Below are positions 10,568 to 19,330 of a stretch of 20,000 nt of DNA, in pieces. This DNA comes from Neocallimastix lanati (nom. inval.). Its lineage: Eukaryota; Neocallimastigomycota; Neocallimastigomycetes; Neocallimastigales; Neocallimastigaceae. The position numbers and the translations under genes are program-made. Within the stretch, counting starts at the first letter, position 1; every line of letters starts with the position of its first letter. The stretch is from the NCBI GenBank assembly GCA_016946835.1, contig JACVTC010000020.1:290001-310000 (forward strand). Reading direction: 5' to 3'. Under the pieces are notes generated by a model that worked only from the letters and a program-made list of their open reading frames with translations, searched no databases and had not been told where the DNA came from.

Positions 10568-10797
10568 TGTTTATTTATTATTTATTATTTATTATTTATT
10601 ATTTATTATTTATTATTTATTATTTATTATTTATTATTTATTATTTGTTATTTATTATTTATTACTTATTATTTATTATTTATTATTTATTATTTATTAT
10701 TTATTATTTATTATTTATTATTTATTATTTATTATTTATTATTTATTATTTATTATTTATTATTTATTATTTATTATTTATTATTTATTATTTATTA
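10568..10797. repeat. (ATTATTT)n minisatellite, about 32 units
   Basis: Seven-base units with only two single-base changes (ATTTGTT and ATTACTT). Because 3 x 7 bases is a whole number of codons, one frame never meets a stop and gives a spurious repeat of IIYYLLF; this is not a gene. Confidence 0.95.
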
Positions 10798-10859
10798 ATA
10801 AATACTCTTTTTATTATTTATTATTTATTATTTATTATTTATTAATAAATACTCTTTTT
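10787..10859 (-). repeat. Two tandem copies of the dispersed AGAGTATTTATTAATAAATAAT unit
   Basis: On the minus strand the unit AAAAAGAGTATTTATTAATA plus AATAAT occurs at 10812-10787 and 10859-10834. The same unit is on the plus strand at 8304-8330 and, less exactly, at 10182-10208. All copies sit at edges of seven- or eight-base arrays. Confidence 0.8.
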
Positions 10860-11274
10860 ATTATTCATTCATTATTTATTATTTATTATTTTTTTATTAA
10901 TATATATATATTTTGAATTAAAGACATATTATTAAAGAGAAATAGTAGAATTAAATATATATAATTTTTAAAGGAGTTATCATTATTTAAATAATGGTTT
11001 ATAATTATAGGAGTTATATAATCTATAATTTACTATTAAACCTTTATTTCTTAAAAATAAAAAAAATTTATATTATTTTATTTTAAAGATTATATTACAT
11101 ATAAATAAGATAGTTAGCTTTAATATCTTTTTTAATAATAAATATTATGTTTTATATATATATATACATATATATATATATTTTTTTAAAAAAAAAGAAA
11201 ATAGTATTTTTAGATAAAAAAAAAAAAAAAACTCCAATAAATATAAAATAAAATAATAAAAAGATTAAACCAGA
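10860..11274. other. Gene-free AT-rich stretch
   Basis: TA-rich and homopolymer DNA with a (TA)n tract near 11154-11182. Nothing recognised. Confidence 0.4.
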
Positions 11275-11480
11275 CAATAATTCATTTAAAGTTTAAATTA
11301 CCAGAACCTATAGTAAGTAATTCAACTTTTGATGATCTTTCTTTTGGTTCAGGGGAGAGCTTAGTGGATACCACACTATCTATTTTAAAGATGTTACTTC
11401 CTTTGTTTTATTATTTTAGATTTAACTGGTGATCATGTTACTACTCGTAGTATACGTCACACCGAAATTTTTTTTAACTT
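11275..11480. other. Higher-complexity island, open on both strands, unidentified
   Basis: On the plus strand a frame of about 64 codons is open and includes KLPEPIVSNSTFDDLSFGSG. On the minus strand 33 residues are open and end KVELLTIGSGNLNFK. The minus-strand bases TTACTT.CTATAGGTTCTGG closely resemble the start of motif I of the methyltransferase pseudogene at 14993. Flanking methyltransferase motifs are missing, however, so homology is not shown. Confidence 0.25.
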
Positions 11481-11559
11481 TTGAACTTATTTTTTATTCT
11501 TTATTATATTAAATTTTTTATGATTAATTAAAATTTGTTTTTTCTAAACTTTTTATTAT

Positions 11560-11710
11560 TTTTTATTTTACTTAATCTTTTACCTACATTTTATTTTTTT
11601 TTTTTCTTTTAATTAAATAATGCATTTTTTTATAATTAAGTGTAATACATAAAAATATTTTAGTTTATTTAATGAAGCACTGGAAGTGTATTCTCTTCCT
11701 AGTCTAAAAA
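11560..11710 (-). mobile_element. Degraded repeat with copia integrase-like motif (copy B, inverted)
   Basis: On the minus strand it reads RLGREYTSSASLNKLKYFYV then LHLII. The GREYTSS run with His about 13 residues later matches the integrase block after the second catalytic Asp, with the DN before Gly disrupted. Nucleotide similarity to copy A is high over 75 bp and continues more weakly through GTAAAA.ATTAAGTAAAA to about 11560. It is a relic with no neighbouring integrase or RT motifs that I could place. Confidence 0.45.
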
Positions 11711-12279
11711 ATAAAAAAAAAAAAAAAACAGAGAATTAATACATTTTATAATAATTATATTCATAGTTTCATTTCGATCGATTGTATTCTATTTGATTTA
11801 ATGCTATTTATCAATTATCAATATCAAATTATAAATATATATTTTTGAAATATTTTTAAGATAAAATATATATATGCATATTCTATTGTTTGAATACTTT
11901 TAATATTCTGTATAGTGAATAAAAATTTTTTTTTTTTGGGAGAGGGTTGTGTGCAAATACGAGTGATTTTTATTATTAAATAAAATTTTAAAATAATAAA
12001 AATATTTTTTTATATTTTTTTTTTTTTTTTTTGGTTGTAAAGTAGAACTACTTGATGGTAGAAGATGTTTACAATAAAGTAATTTGTTTTTTAAAATAAG
12101 TATTTTTTTTTTTTGTTAAAAAAAGCTTGTATTTATGGTTACAATAATATATTAAAGAAATTATATAATAATATAATTATATATATATGTAAATAAATTA
12201 TAATTAGAGAGTTTTATTATAATTATTATTTTTTTGGTGGTTTAAAAAAAGAAAAAATAAAGACATATTTATATCTTTG

Positions 12280-12318
<39 letters not shown>

Positions 12319-12676
12319 TATTATTTATTTTTGTAGATATTATTATAAATATCATTATTATAAATTTTTATTTCATCTGTCACATTTCATATCTAATAAA
12401 TAGAAACAAAAAAAAAATGATCATTTTATTATTTTATTTAAAATATATATTTATTATATATATATAAAAATTGTCCTAATTTTTGGGGGTGATAAAAAAG
12501 AAATCTTTTTGTCAAAAAAAAAATTTTTTTTTTATTTTTTTTATATTAATATTTTGTTTTATTATTAAATTTTTCCTTTTGGATAAAAAAAAAAAAAAAA
12601 AAAAACAATTTAAAAAGAAAAAAGAAAAAAGAAAAAAAAAAAAGTTAATAAATTAATTAAAAAAGATAATATCCAC

Positions 12677-12723
<47 letters not shown>

Positions 12724-12751
12724 CATTAAAAAAAGTAGACTTTTTTTTTTG

Positions 12752-12783
<32 letters not shown>

Positions 12784-13084
12784 TTTAATTAAAAAAAAAA
12801 ATTTTTTTAAACTAATATTTTATACTTCTATTTAAATATAGAATTAATACAAATTTTATGACAATAAAGTATTTAAATTTTAAAGTTTATAAAACAAAAA
12901 CATTTTCAAAAATAAAAGTTAAAATATATAAAAAGTTTTATATCATGATTTGTACAAGAATAATAGAATAGTTTTATATTTTATTATATTAATATTATTC
13001 ATAGCCTAATCTATTATTGATTTATTATTCATTTTAAATTGTAATTAATTATTTATAGGAGTGTAACTAATTAAAATATTATTC

Positions 13085-13115
<31 letters not shown>

Positions 13116-13372
13116 TATAAATGAAGCATAAGAAGATTACTTTTTAATTTTTTTTTTTTACTACTGATATTAAAATTAATATTATTAAACTATAGAAACT
13201 ATATCAAAAAAAAAAAAAAAAAATAAATATATATATATATTGTTTTTTTATAATACAAAATAGATAATTATATAATTTGTTAAATAAATGTGATTAATTA
13301 ATATTATATTTAAGTTAATAAATGGTATTTTTTAAGGTAACAATAAATTAAATATTATATTTAAATTTTCAA
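11711..13372. other. Gene-free AT-rich stretch with extreme homopolymers
   Basis: Includes a T run of about 40 at 12678-12717 followed by an A run of about 30 at 12752-12781, and many runs above 15. No open frame beyond background and no RNA gene were recognised. Confidence 0.5.
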
Positions 13373-13443
13373 TTATTGTACTACTAATAATTTAATAAAA
13401 TATTTAAATTTAATATTTTATTAAATTATTAGTAGTACAATAA
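13373..13443. repeat. Perfect 32-bp hairpin with a 7-nt loop
   Basis: Positions 13373-13404 are exactly complementary to 13412-13443; the core is TTGTACTACTAATAATTTAA and the loop is TAAATTT. A perfect stem of this length needs recent origin or selection. Candidates are a very small inverted-repeat transposon, a recent inverted duplication, or a transcribed hairpin feeding small-RNA pathways. Confidence 0.9.
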
Positions 13444-13470
13444 GATATTTAATATTATATAAATATCTTA
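13441..13470. repeat. Second perfect hairpin, 10-bp stem, touching the first
   Basis: TAAGATATTT at 13441-13450 pairs exactly with AAATATCTTA at 13461-13470. It shares three bases with the end of the 32-bp hairpin, so the two form a double cruciform-prone unit. Confidence 0.7.
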
Positions 13471-13974
13471 TTTTTATTTTTATTAATTTATAAATCAAAA
13501 ATTTTGTTAATATGAAAAAAAAAAAAAAAATTGTACAAAATTGAATAAGCAAAAGTGATAATTTTAATAAAAAAAAATAATTTCAATTACGATTTTAATA
13601 CAACAGGTTATAATAATCAAAGAAATAATAACAAATATAATAAAAGAAATAATTATAATTAAAGAAATAATAATAATAATAACACAATAATTATTATAAA
13701 AGAATTAATAATTATTATTATAATAATAATAATAAAAGAAATAATGATCATAATAATTTTAAAATAATAAAATAAAAGCAATAAAAAAAAATAATAATCA
13801 TTAAAACAGGTTAAAGACATATTTTTTATATATTTTTTGATATATATATATATATGTTAATTATATTACAATATTTTATATAAATATTACTTTGTTAGGT
13901 TTATAACCAATTTTTATATCGAAATATAGATACATATATGTTATATATGTTAAAATATTATGTATTCAGTATAA
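13471..13974. other. AT-rich stretch, no gene recognised
   Basis: Purine-rich AATAATAA and AAAGAAATAAT runs (13600-13800). It is where the 3' end of the minus-strand copia relic would lie, but no LTR or polypurine tract could be defined. Confidence 0.4.
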
Positions 13975-14145
13975 AAAACATATAGCATGTTGGTTTTATG
14001 AGAGTGCTTTTTAACATATTTACCAAGATGTAGTTTGATGCTAGTTTTACTATCAATACACTCTATCATTATATACTCAACCAATATTTTAATAATTTTA
14101 TACTATATATAATACTTTTTAATAAAAATAGTTAAAAAAAAAACA

Positions 14146-14176
<31 letters not shown>

Positions 14177-14302
14177 AACTCTTATATATACTTATAATTA
14201 ATACAAAAAAAAAAAACATTTATATATACATATAATTAATATCAAAAAAAAAAGAAAAAACTTTTATATGTACATATAATTAATACCAAAATAAAAAAAA
14301 AA

Positions 14303-14343
<41 letters not shown>

Positions 14344-14720
14344 TATTTTCTTATTCATTCGAAATCCATTAAAGTGTATTATTTCTCCTTCAAAAATTTG
14401 TATATTTTGATATTATTCAAGAGGTTTATTAATTCAGTTATTAACTTCCTTAGTTACCTAAGCAATAGCTATGAACTCACTTTCAATACAAGTTAGCATG
14501 CTTCTTTTGATATAATCTATAGAATCCTTAATTTTTCTTAGTCCTAAAAATAGTTTTTTTTTTTTTTTTTTTTATAAAAAAAAAAAAAAAAATTCAAGAT
14601 AGTGATATTTCTACTAAGTCTACCACCTTGGATAGCAATATTGATATTGTAATTTATATCCTCATCTTAAAAAACGTGAAATTCAATTAAACCTTAAACT
14701 AAGATTAATTTTTTTTTTTT
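13975..14720 (-). mobile_element. Ty1/copia-type retrotransposon RNase H relic (copy 2)
   Basis: On the minus strand, in order, are INIAIQGGRLSRN (about 14610-14650), TCIESEFIAIA (14461-14495), VTKEVNN and INKPLE (about 14418-14457), then IECIDSKTSIKL (about 14030-14065) and VKKHSHKTNM (about 13993-14022). These parallel the copia RNase H signatures GGxxSWxSKxQ, SxxEAE[FY]xA, KExxWxxxLLEE, CDNxSAIKL and HxRTKHI. RNase H degrades the RNA template during reverse transcription. Two stops fall where Glu and Trp are expected (TAG and TGA, each one base away). An A-rich insertion at 14140-14340 splits the fragment. No LTRs or RT motifs were identified. Confidence 0.6.
14140..14340. repeat. A-rich insertion with three copies of a TATATATACATATAATTAATA core
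   Basis: The cores at about 14179-14204, 14217-14243 and 14260-14288 are separated by A-rich spacers, a period of 38-43 bp, and are flanked by A runs of more than 20. It interrupts the copia relic, so it arose or expanded after that element began to decay. Confidence 0.75.
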
Positions 14721-14739
14721 TTATTGCTGTAGTTATAGC

Positions 14740-14900
14740 CAACTTTAATTATAATAATTTTATTCATTTATTAATTAAATGAATATTTTTTTTATAAAAA
14801 AACACCCACACACAATTAATAATAAAAAAAAATTAATATCATTGGTCCAATTTGAACATAATAAATAATATTTTAACTATTTCAAAAAAAAATTAATATT
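14740..14900. repeat. Dispersed diverged repeat, copy 2 (partner at 2760-2940)
   Basis: Shares TTATTAATTAAATGAATATT-type sequence, the CAATTAATAATAAAAAAAA run and TCCAATTTGAACATAATAA with copy 1 in the same order and orientation. On the minus strand KVGYNYSN near 14735-14760 might be the GYSDxDW region of the copia RNase H, but it is too worn to be sure. Confidence 0.6.
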
Positions 14901-14920
14901 GAAATATTTTCACCGGATTC

Positions 14921-15540
14921 TAATACCTTAATTTGCGTAAATATCATAAGAGAATAAAAACAAAAATATACTTTAATGAATAGAAATGAAACTTACTTGA
15001 TATAGGTTCTGGGAATGGTGGAGATATTCATAAATGGAAACATATCCAAAAAATTTGCGTGTATTGAACCTGACAACATGAAATTAAAAAAAAAAAAATT
15101 TTTTAAAGGAAAGAATTTAAAAAAAAAAAAAAATTAAATATTAAGAATCGTATCACCATTTTTTCCAAATACTATTCAAAACATTAAAATTAAAAGACTC
15201 CTTTAAATATTGAAACGTTCTTTTTTTGGGCTTTTAATGATTTCAATTATAGTGACGTTTAAAGTGTGTTGAACAATATTTAGCCAAAATATCAATGGAA
15301 TATTTATTGTTCTTTTTAATGGATTATAGCTTTTTCAATTTATGATAATCGATTCTTCTTTGCATAAAAATATAGACATTGTATTGATACATATAAAAAA
15401 TAAACTTTTTTAAGATTCAGTAGATGAAAAATCACCAAGTTTATTTATTTAGGCAACTTACGCTAGGTGCATAAAGAAGGTGATAATATAATGGTTGTAA
15501 ATGTTGAAAATTTCAATTTAACAAGAACATTATTGAGAAT
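14921..15540 (+). pseudogene. Virus- or linear-plasmid-type mRNA cap guanine-N7 methyltransferase, decayed
   Basis: The plus strand shows, in order: LRKYHKRIKTKIYF (14933-14974), then in the same frame LLDIGSGNGGDIHKWK (14993-15040), the SAM-binding motif I with its Gly-rich loop and GGD. Next, one frame over after an A7 run, is CIEPDNMKL (15060-15086), where the acidic Glu would bind the SAM ribose. Then come FFFWAFNDFN and LNNI (about 15220-15275), INGIFIVLFNG (about 15284-15318) and an EHY...EYN pattern near 15520-15540. These parallel the RNA-cap methyltransferase fold. GSG and IEP replace the CGKGGD and DI usual in the cellular enzyme and are typical of capping enzymes from large cytoplasmic DNA viruses and yeast-type cytoplasmic linear plasmids. 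Stops (TAG 14981, TGA 14987) and several frameshifts make it a relic. Guanylyltransferase and triphosphatase parts were not seen. Confidence 0.7.
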
Positions 15541-16331
15541 ACAATTAATAGTGAAAAAAAAAAAAGTAATAAAAAATATTTGAAAAATAATATAAATTTA
15601 ATATAATTAATTAATGTTCAATAAAATCATTTTCATTTATTAATCCATTTCAAAATCTATATAAATACTAATTATTTGAAAGTTATTAAATTTTTCACAT
15701 ACAAACGACTAAACTAATTATGAAAAAAAAAAAAAAAATTAAAGACATAGACATTATGAGATTAAATAAATATCATTATGATTATGATTATAAAAACTAA
15801 TTGCATTTGTAAGATTTTCAAACTAATATTCTTTACTTTTTATTTTTTATTATTTATAAACGAAATTATTAATAATAATAATTCTTAAAAATATCTATTC
15901 ATAGCATGTTTAATTGTTCTAGACTATGTGTTAATAATTATAATTAAAAATATTTTTATTTTATAACTATTTGAATAATTGCTTATTTAAATTACTTTTC
16001 ATTCAAAATATAGAAAAGTTTATGCTTTATGAATTATTTAATTTTAAAATTTTAAATATATATATATATATATATATATTTTTTAAAAAGAACTTTCAAT
16101 TCAATTAAACAAATAACTAGATGATTTTATGGTATAATTTATGATAAATAAAAGATTTATATATTTAGGTTTTAATTAATAAAATATATATTTTTTTCTT
16201 GAAAGAAAGGAATCAATAATTAGATTAGAATGTGTTAATCCTACAAAAAAAAAAAAAAAATTACCCAATTAACAAAAAAAAAAAAAAAACAGATTTCTCA
16301 TATTAATTATTAAAATATTAATTTGTTATTT

Positions 16332-16373
<42 letters not shown>

Positions 16374-16494
16374 ACTTAGAGAATAACTTTATTTAATTTA
16401 TAATAATAATAAAATGACATGATTTAAATGAAAAAAAATAAAAAATAAAAAATAAAATACATGAAATGAAATATTATATATTATATAATTATAA
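15541..16494. other. Gene-free AT-rich stretch
   Basis: Low-complexity AT with a (TA)n tract at 16058-16079 and T/A runs, including T of about 36 near 16334-16369. No open frame or viral motif was recognised downstream of the methyltransferase relic. Confidence 0.4.
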
Positions 16495-16810
16495 AAGTGC
16501 GTTAGAAGTAATAGTTTTCTAACTTTTCCCAATCATCGATGATAACATCGCGTCCATTATGGCGAGTAATAATTTCAGTATTAGTGTGCTATCAACCGAA
16601 TCTGTATCAGATCTTTTCACTTGGAGGTGAAAATCATGGCCTTATCATTTTCGACGTCGACGCTATTAGCAATGATAGATTTCAATAGATTCAACGGAAT
16701 TACCATTTCAATCATCAATCTAAAAAAAGATCGACAAATTAATGGTATTACGTTTGTTATTAGAAACTCTGTAACCCCCCTCCACAAAATACGGAATAGT
16801 CGATGAAAAT
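16495..16810. other. CpG-containing island, decayed gene of unknown identity
   Basis: GC content and CG dinucleotides (for example TCGACGTCGACG) stand out sharply. On the plus strand three consecutive open pieces overlap: LFPIIDDNIASIMASNNFSI onward (16528-16632), SLGGENHGLIIFDVDAIS (about 16618-16671), and RFNGITISIINLKKDRQING onward to TGA at 16806. These could be one coding region with two frame changes. On the minus strand EIITRHNGRDVIIDDWEKLE followed by NYYF and a stop (16502-16579) is also attractive. I do not recognise either product, and the strand is undecided. Confidence 0.3.
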
Positions 16811-17279
16811 TGAACTTTGTTTAAAAAAAAATTTATTATTTAGTAAAAATAATTTTTAAAATAATATTTATTATTTAAAAAAAAAAAAATTTATTTAAAT
16901 TTTATTTGATATAACAAGTAAGAAATTTTATTACCAAGGAGTATATAATTATTTTTTAATTTATTTAAAATATTTAAGCAATAATAATATAGTTTTTATT
17001 ATATACCTATTATATATTTTTAACCACATCTATTAATCTTTTTTTTTTTTATTATTTTAATTATTATTTTATTGTAAATACATTAATTACAATGTAGTTT
17101 ATTGAATATATAAACATTGAATATAGAGAAAATTCTATTTTTTTTTTTTATAAATATAGCTAATTTAATTGATTTAAAATTATCCTAGTTTCGTTTTTTT
17201 TTTTTTTTTTTTTAAAAAATATATATATACTAATAAAATAATTTTATTACTTAACATAAATATTACTAGAAATTTTACA
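16811..17279. other. Gene-free AT-rich stretch
   Basis: A/T runs and TA-rich DNA. It is the upstream flank of the cysteine-rich pseudogene, and no promoter element stands out. Confidence 0.4.
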
Positions 17280-18074
17280 ATGTATAATAAAATTACGTTA
17301 CATGATTTAACAAGGATATGTAATAATATTTTTCAAATATTTCATGTAAATATATATGTTATTTTTTATCTGTTAATGGTAACACAATTTTTTGAAAAAA
17401 GTTTACCAACAAATGAAGAAAATATACATACCTATGAGAATAATACTTCATTCAATCTTCATAATGATGAAGAATAATAATGATAAAAATAAAGTATTAT
17501 CAATAGAAGAAGTATTAAAAATTAAAGATAAATATTATCTTAGTTTTTTTTTTTTTTTTTTTTTGTAAAGATGGTATTTGTGTTGAATCTGATTATGGTT
17601 ATAGTAAATAGTTATATTGAAATTCCAGATAAAAATGGAAATATAACCAGATATAATTGTAATACTTGTTCATATGAAGAAATTATAAATAATAAAATGT
17701 TGCATATGTTGGTAGTTGTAAATATGATTATGAAGGTTTATTGAATAAATGTTTTAACGAAAATTATGTGTTTAATGATAAAAATCCAATAGTTAGTTGT
17801 GATTCTTACTATAAACGAGCTTCATTTATCTTTATTAGAGGTTCATATATGCATTGTGGTAAACCATATGGGAGATTCCTGTGCAACTAACAATGAATGT
17901 TCTTCTAAAGAATGTGATGGTAATATTTGTCGTATTCGAACAGGTGGTCCTTCTGATTCAGAAAGTGTATATATAATGTTTAGTTTTATTGGTCCTTTGT
18001 CTTTTATAATTTTATTGATAATTATTTGTTGGTGTTGTTGTTATAAGAAATATAAATATAATTATTTAAAATAA
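17280..18074 (+). pseudogene. Cysteine-rich single-pass membrane protein (gut-fungus-type family), frameshifted
   Basis: An ATG at 17280 opens a frame with a hydrophobic stretch (VIFYLLMVTQFF), which stops after HNDEE at 17477. Neighbouring frames continue with NNNDKNKVLSIEEVLKIKDK, CKDGICVESDYGY, YIEIPDKNGNITRYNCNTC, VAYVGSCKYDY, NKCFNENYVF, SYMHCGKP and GDSCATNNECSSKECDGNIC. The final frame ends with the membrane segment MFSFIGPLSFIILLIIICW, a CCC cluster and a basic tail YKKYKYNYLK. The regular Cys spacing (CxxxxxCxxxxCxxxxC) suggests disulphide-bonded extracellular repeats on a type I membrane protein. I associate the IPDKNGN and HCGKP pattern with families expanded in anaerobic fungi; that link is from memory. 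At least four frame changes and a T-run of about 22 break the gene. Substrate or partner unknown. Confidence 0.6.
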
Positions 18075-18386
18075 TAATATTTCATAATAGGTAAATTATA
18101 TTTCTTATTACCTATTATTTAAAAAGGGATGTAAATGTTAATGAAAATAATTATTAAGATAATTAATTGTTAGTATAAAATAGTAAATTTCTTATTTTTT
18201 AAAAAAGAACTATCTTTTTTTTTTTAATATATATATATATGACAGTTATTATATAAAATACAATTGTATTGTATAAAAATAGTTAGATAAATAAATAATA
18301 ATATTATAGAATATTCAAGACTATAGAATTTTCAAATATACAATGATGTTTACAAAAAAATATGAAGAACAAATACAAATATACTA
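18075..18386. other. AT-rich spacer between two converging pseudogenes
   Basis: Contains an inverted pair at about 18086-18117 (TAATAGGTAAATTA...TTACCTATTA) that could form a hairpin just after the membrane-protein stop. No gene seen. Confidence 0.4.
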
Positions 18387-18970
18387 TTATTTGTAAATTA
18401 TATAGTAAAATTTTGGAGTGGTATCAGTACATTCACCATACAGAGGTTGGCAACCATACTTGACATCTACACACAATAATATACTTCTCCAATTTTCTAC
18501 ATCATCCATACTGGCTTACAGCACAAACCTTCAGCACAGCTACCAATTCACAATTCCTTCACCACATTTCCACGGATCATGAGTTTGGCCCTAGATCTCC
18601 TTCTTCAATATTCTTTCACTTGGTTGTTTTTTCTTCACGATTTGGGTTGCTCTTTACTTTTAAGTTGGTTGTCCTTTAATAGGTTGATTTTTTTTTCTTC
18701 ATATGGTTTTTCATTTTTTGTTTCTTTTTCATTTTTGTTTCTTTTTTATTTTTTTTTCTTTTTTATTTTTTTTTTCTTTTTTATTTTTTTTTTCTTTTTT
18801 ATTTTTTTTTTCTTTTTTATTTTTTTTTTCTTTTTTATTTTTTTTTCTTTATTATTTTTTTTTTATTTTTTTTCCTTCTTCTTCTTTATTTTCTTTTTCT
18901 TCCTTATTTTCTGCTTCTTTTTCTTCTTCTTCTTCTTCTTCTTCTTCTTCATCATTTTCATTCTAACATT
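18387..18970 (-). pseudogene. Hevein-type (chitin-binding type 1, CBM18) protein, frameshifted
   Basis: On the minus strand the domain appears in pieces: DPWKCGEGI (18552-18578), GSCAEGLCC (about 18515-18541), SQYG then a TGA in place of the expected Trp before Cys, and KLEKY. It closes with YGCQPLYGEC (18429-18458). The last frame continues TDTTPKFYYIIYK to a stop at 18387-18389. The Cys order matches CGxGxGxCxxGxCCSxYGxCGxxxxYCxxGCQxxYG, a chitin-binding fold held by four disulphides. Upstream lie a Lys/Asn/Glu hexapeptide repeat and a poly-Glu run, probably a linker. Three or more frame changes and the stop in the core show decay. Its 3' end faces the membrane-protein pseudogene. Confidence 0.65.
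18741..18847 (-). repeat. 18-bp tandem repeat coding EKKNKK on the minus strand
   Basis: Six units with lengths 17, 18, 18, 18, 18 and 17 bp. The 18-bp units keep the frame and read Glu-Lys-Lys-Asn-Lys-Lys, while the two 17-bp end units break it by losing one A. On the plus strand the same DNA gives spurious Phe-rich frames. A (GAA)n poly-Glu run follows on the minus strand at about 18919-18950. Confidence 0.8.
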
Positions 18971-18999
18971 GGTTTTTTAAATACTATCTTTTCATTGAA

Positions 19000-19330
19000 T
19001 TTCGAATGAAATATTTATAAATATTAAAATCTTTATTTGAAAAAATATTTTTTATAATTACCAAATATTGTCCAACATCAACTGGTAATGTAAGCACTAT
19101 TTATCACAAATATTAATTATGTAGAATCAAATATTGATTCTGATAATAGTAATGAAGTGTATAATATTACTTACAATAAAGAATGTTCCAGTGCATCATT
19201 CCAACCACTTGGAATATCTAATAGAAAGTGGTTCCTGTCTCAGTATTCAGTCAAAACATCACCATAAATGGGTTGCAACTTCTGCAAAAAAAAAAAAAAA
19301 CACTTGGAAAGTGTAAGTAGCAACAACATC
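19000..19330. other. Transition block, unidentified short open frames
   Basis: From about 19050 the base composition becomes less AT-rich. On the minus strand DRNHFLLDIPSGWNDALEHS is open and runs into GTAAGTAATATT at about 19169, which looks like a splice donor. On the plus strand 19134-19316 is open for 60 codons with a poly(A)-coded Lys run. I recognise neither as a known family. Confidence 0.25.

Noticed and set aside
10567-10845. 92-codon open frame of repeating IIYYLLF
   Set aside because: It is an artefact of a seven-base repeat that contains no stop in one frame.
11290-11480. Minus-strand TSSNMITS as a copia protease DSGASxHMT motif
   Set aside because: The catalytic Asp-Ser-Gly is absent, and the order relative to the integrase-like copy B would be wrong for one element.
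15040-15360. Minus-strand peptides resembling copia RT/RNase H (YLKES, TRKFFGYV)
   Set aside because: They lie on the reverse of the methyltransferase motifs, which are longer and contiguous in one frame. The copia-like matches there are short and are probably chance shadows.
18579-18980. Phe- and Ser-rich plus-strand open frames
   Set aside because: These are the reverse of the Lys/Glu-coding tract of the chitin-binding pseudogene.
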